From Clostridia bacterium (GTDB lineage: Bacteria > Bacillota > Clostridia > Lutisporales > Lutisporaceae): a DNA stretch of 5,234 bases. This document shows positions 5,190 through 5,234 of the stretch, piece after piece. The position numbers were made by a program, and so were the translations under genes. The notes under the pieces are model-generated. The model was not told the origin of the DNA, did not search any database, and saw only the letters and a program-made list of their open reading frames with translations. Where the stretch lies: NCBI GenBank assembly GCA_029256365.1, contig JAQSYB010000291.1, forward strand, positions 1-5,234, written 5' to 3'. Each line of letters begins with the position of its first letter. Position 1 is the first letter of the stretch.

Positions 5190-5234
5190 GCGCTGTTGCC
5201 TTATAAAAGAATCTTTGATTATGTTAGTAAAGTT

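Overview
The window looks like a chromosomal stretch of a low-GC Gram-positive bacterium, most likely a clostridial Firmicute. It is AT-rich, has strong Shine-Dalgarno sites of the AGGAG/GAGGGG type, uses GTG as well as ATG starts, has compact hairpin-plus-T-run terminators, and carries a clostridial-style secreted 'Amidase_6' gene. Every gene I can support lies on the minus strand, so transcription runs from right to left in the given coordinates.

From right to left the order is as follows. (1) 5170-5189 is the terminator of a gene lying beyond the right edge. (2) 4335-5087 is a complete exodeoxyribonuclease III / AP endonuclease with a good extended -10 promoter at 5121-5144 and two tandem terminators (4307-4328 and 4227-4269). 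(3) 3210-4151 is a secreted or membrane-anchored M15 zinc metallopeptidase with the full catalytic motif set, followed by two hairpins (3182-3206 and 3133-3158). (4) 2023-3040 is a broken gene for a secreted amidase-domain protein. Its 5' half (membrane anchor plus extracellular domain) and its 3' half (amidase domain) are in different frames, and the join looks like an out-of-frame deletion near 2572-2578. (5) 714-1901 is a 12-helix MFS transporter. (6) 1-668 is a GNAT-type acetyltransferase that begins 45 bases after the transporter stop, is probably co-transcribed with it, and runs off the left edge.

Functionally the window mixes DNA base-excision repair, two cell-wall-type hydrolases (one intact, one apparently inactivated) and a transporter/acetyltransferase pair of unknown substrate. 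I see no mobile element, CRISPR array, tRNA, rRNA or defence system. The most useful observations are the frame break in the amidase gene, with the native frame readable on both sides of the join, and a palindromic 10-mer (TGTGCACATA on the minus strand) at almost the same distance upstream of two start codons. No gene-free stretch exceeds about 185 bases. The last 45 bases (5190-5234) hold no gene I can call.
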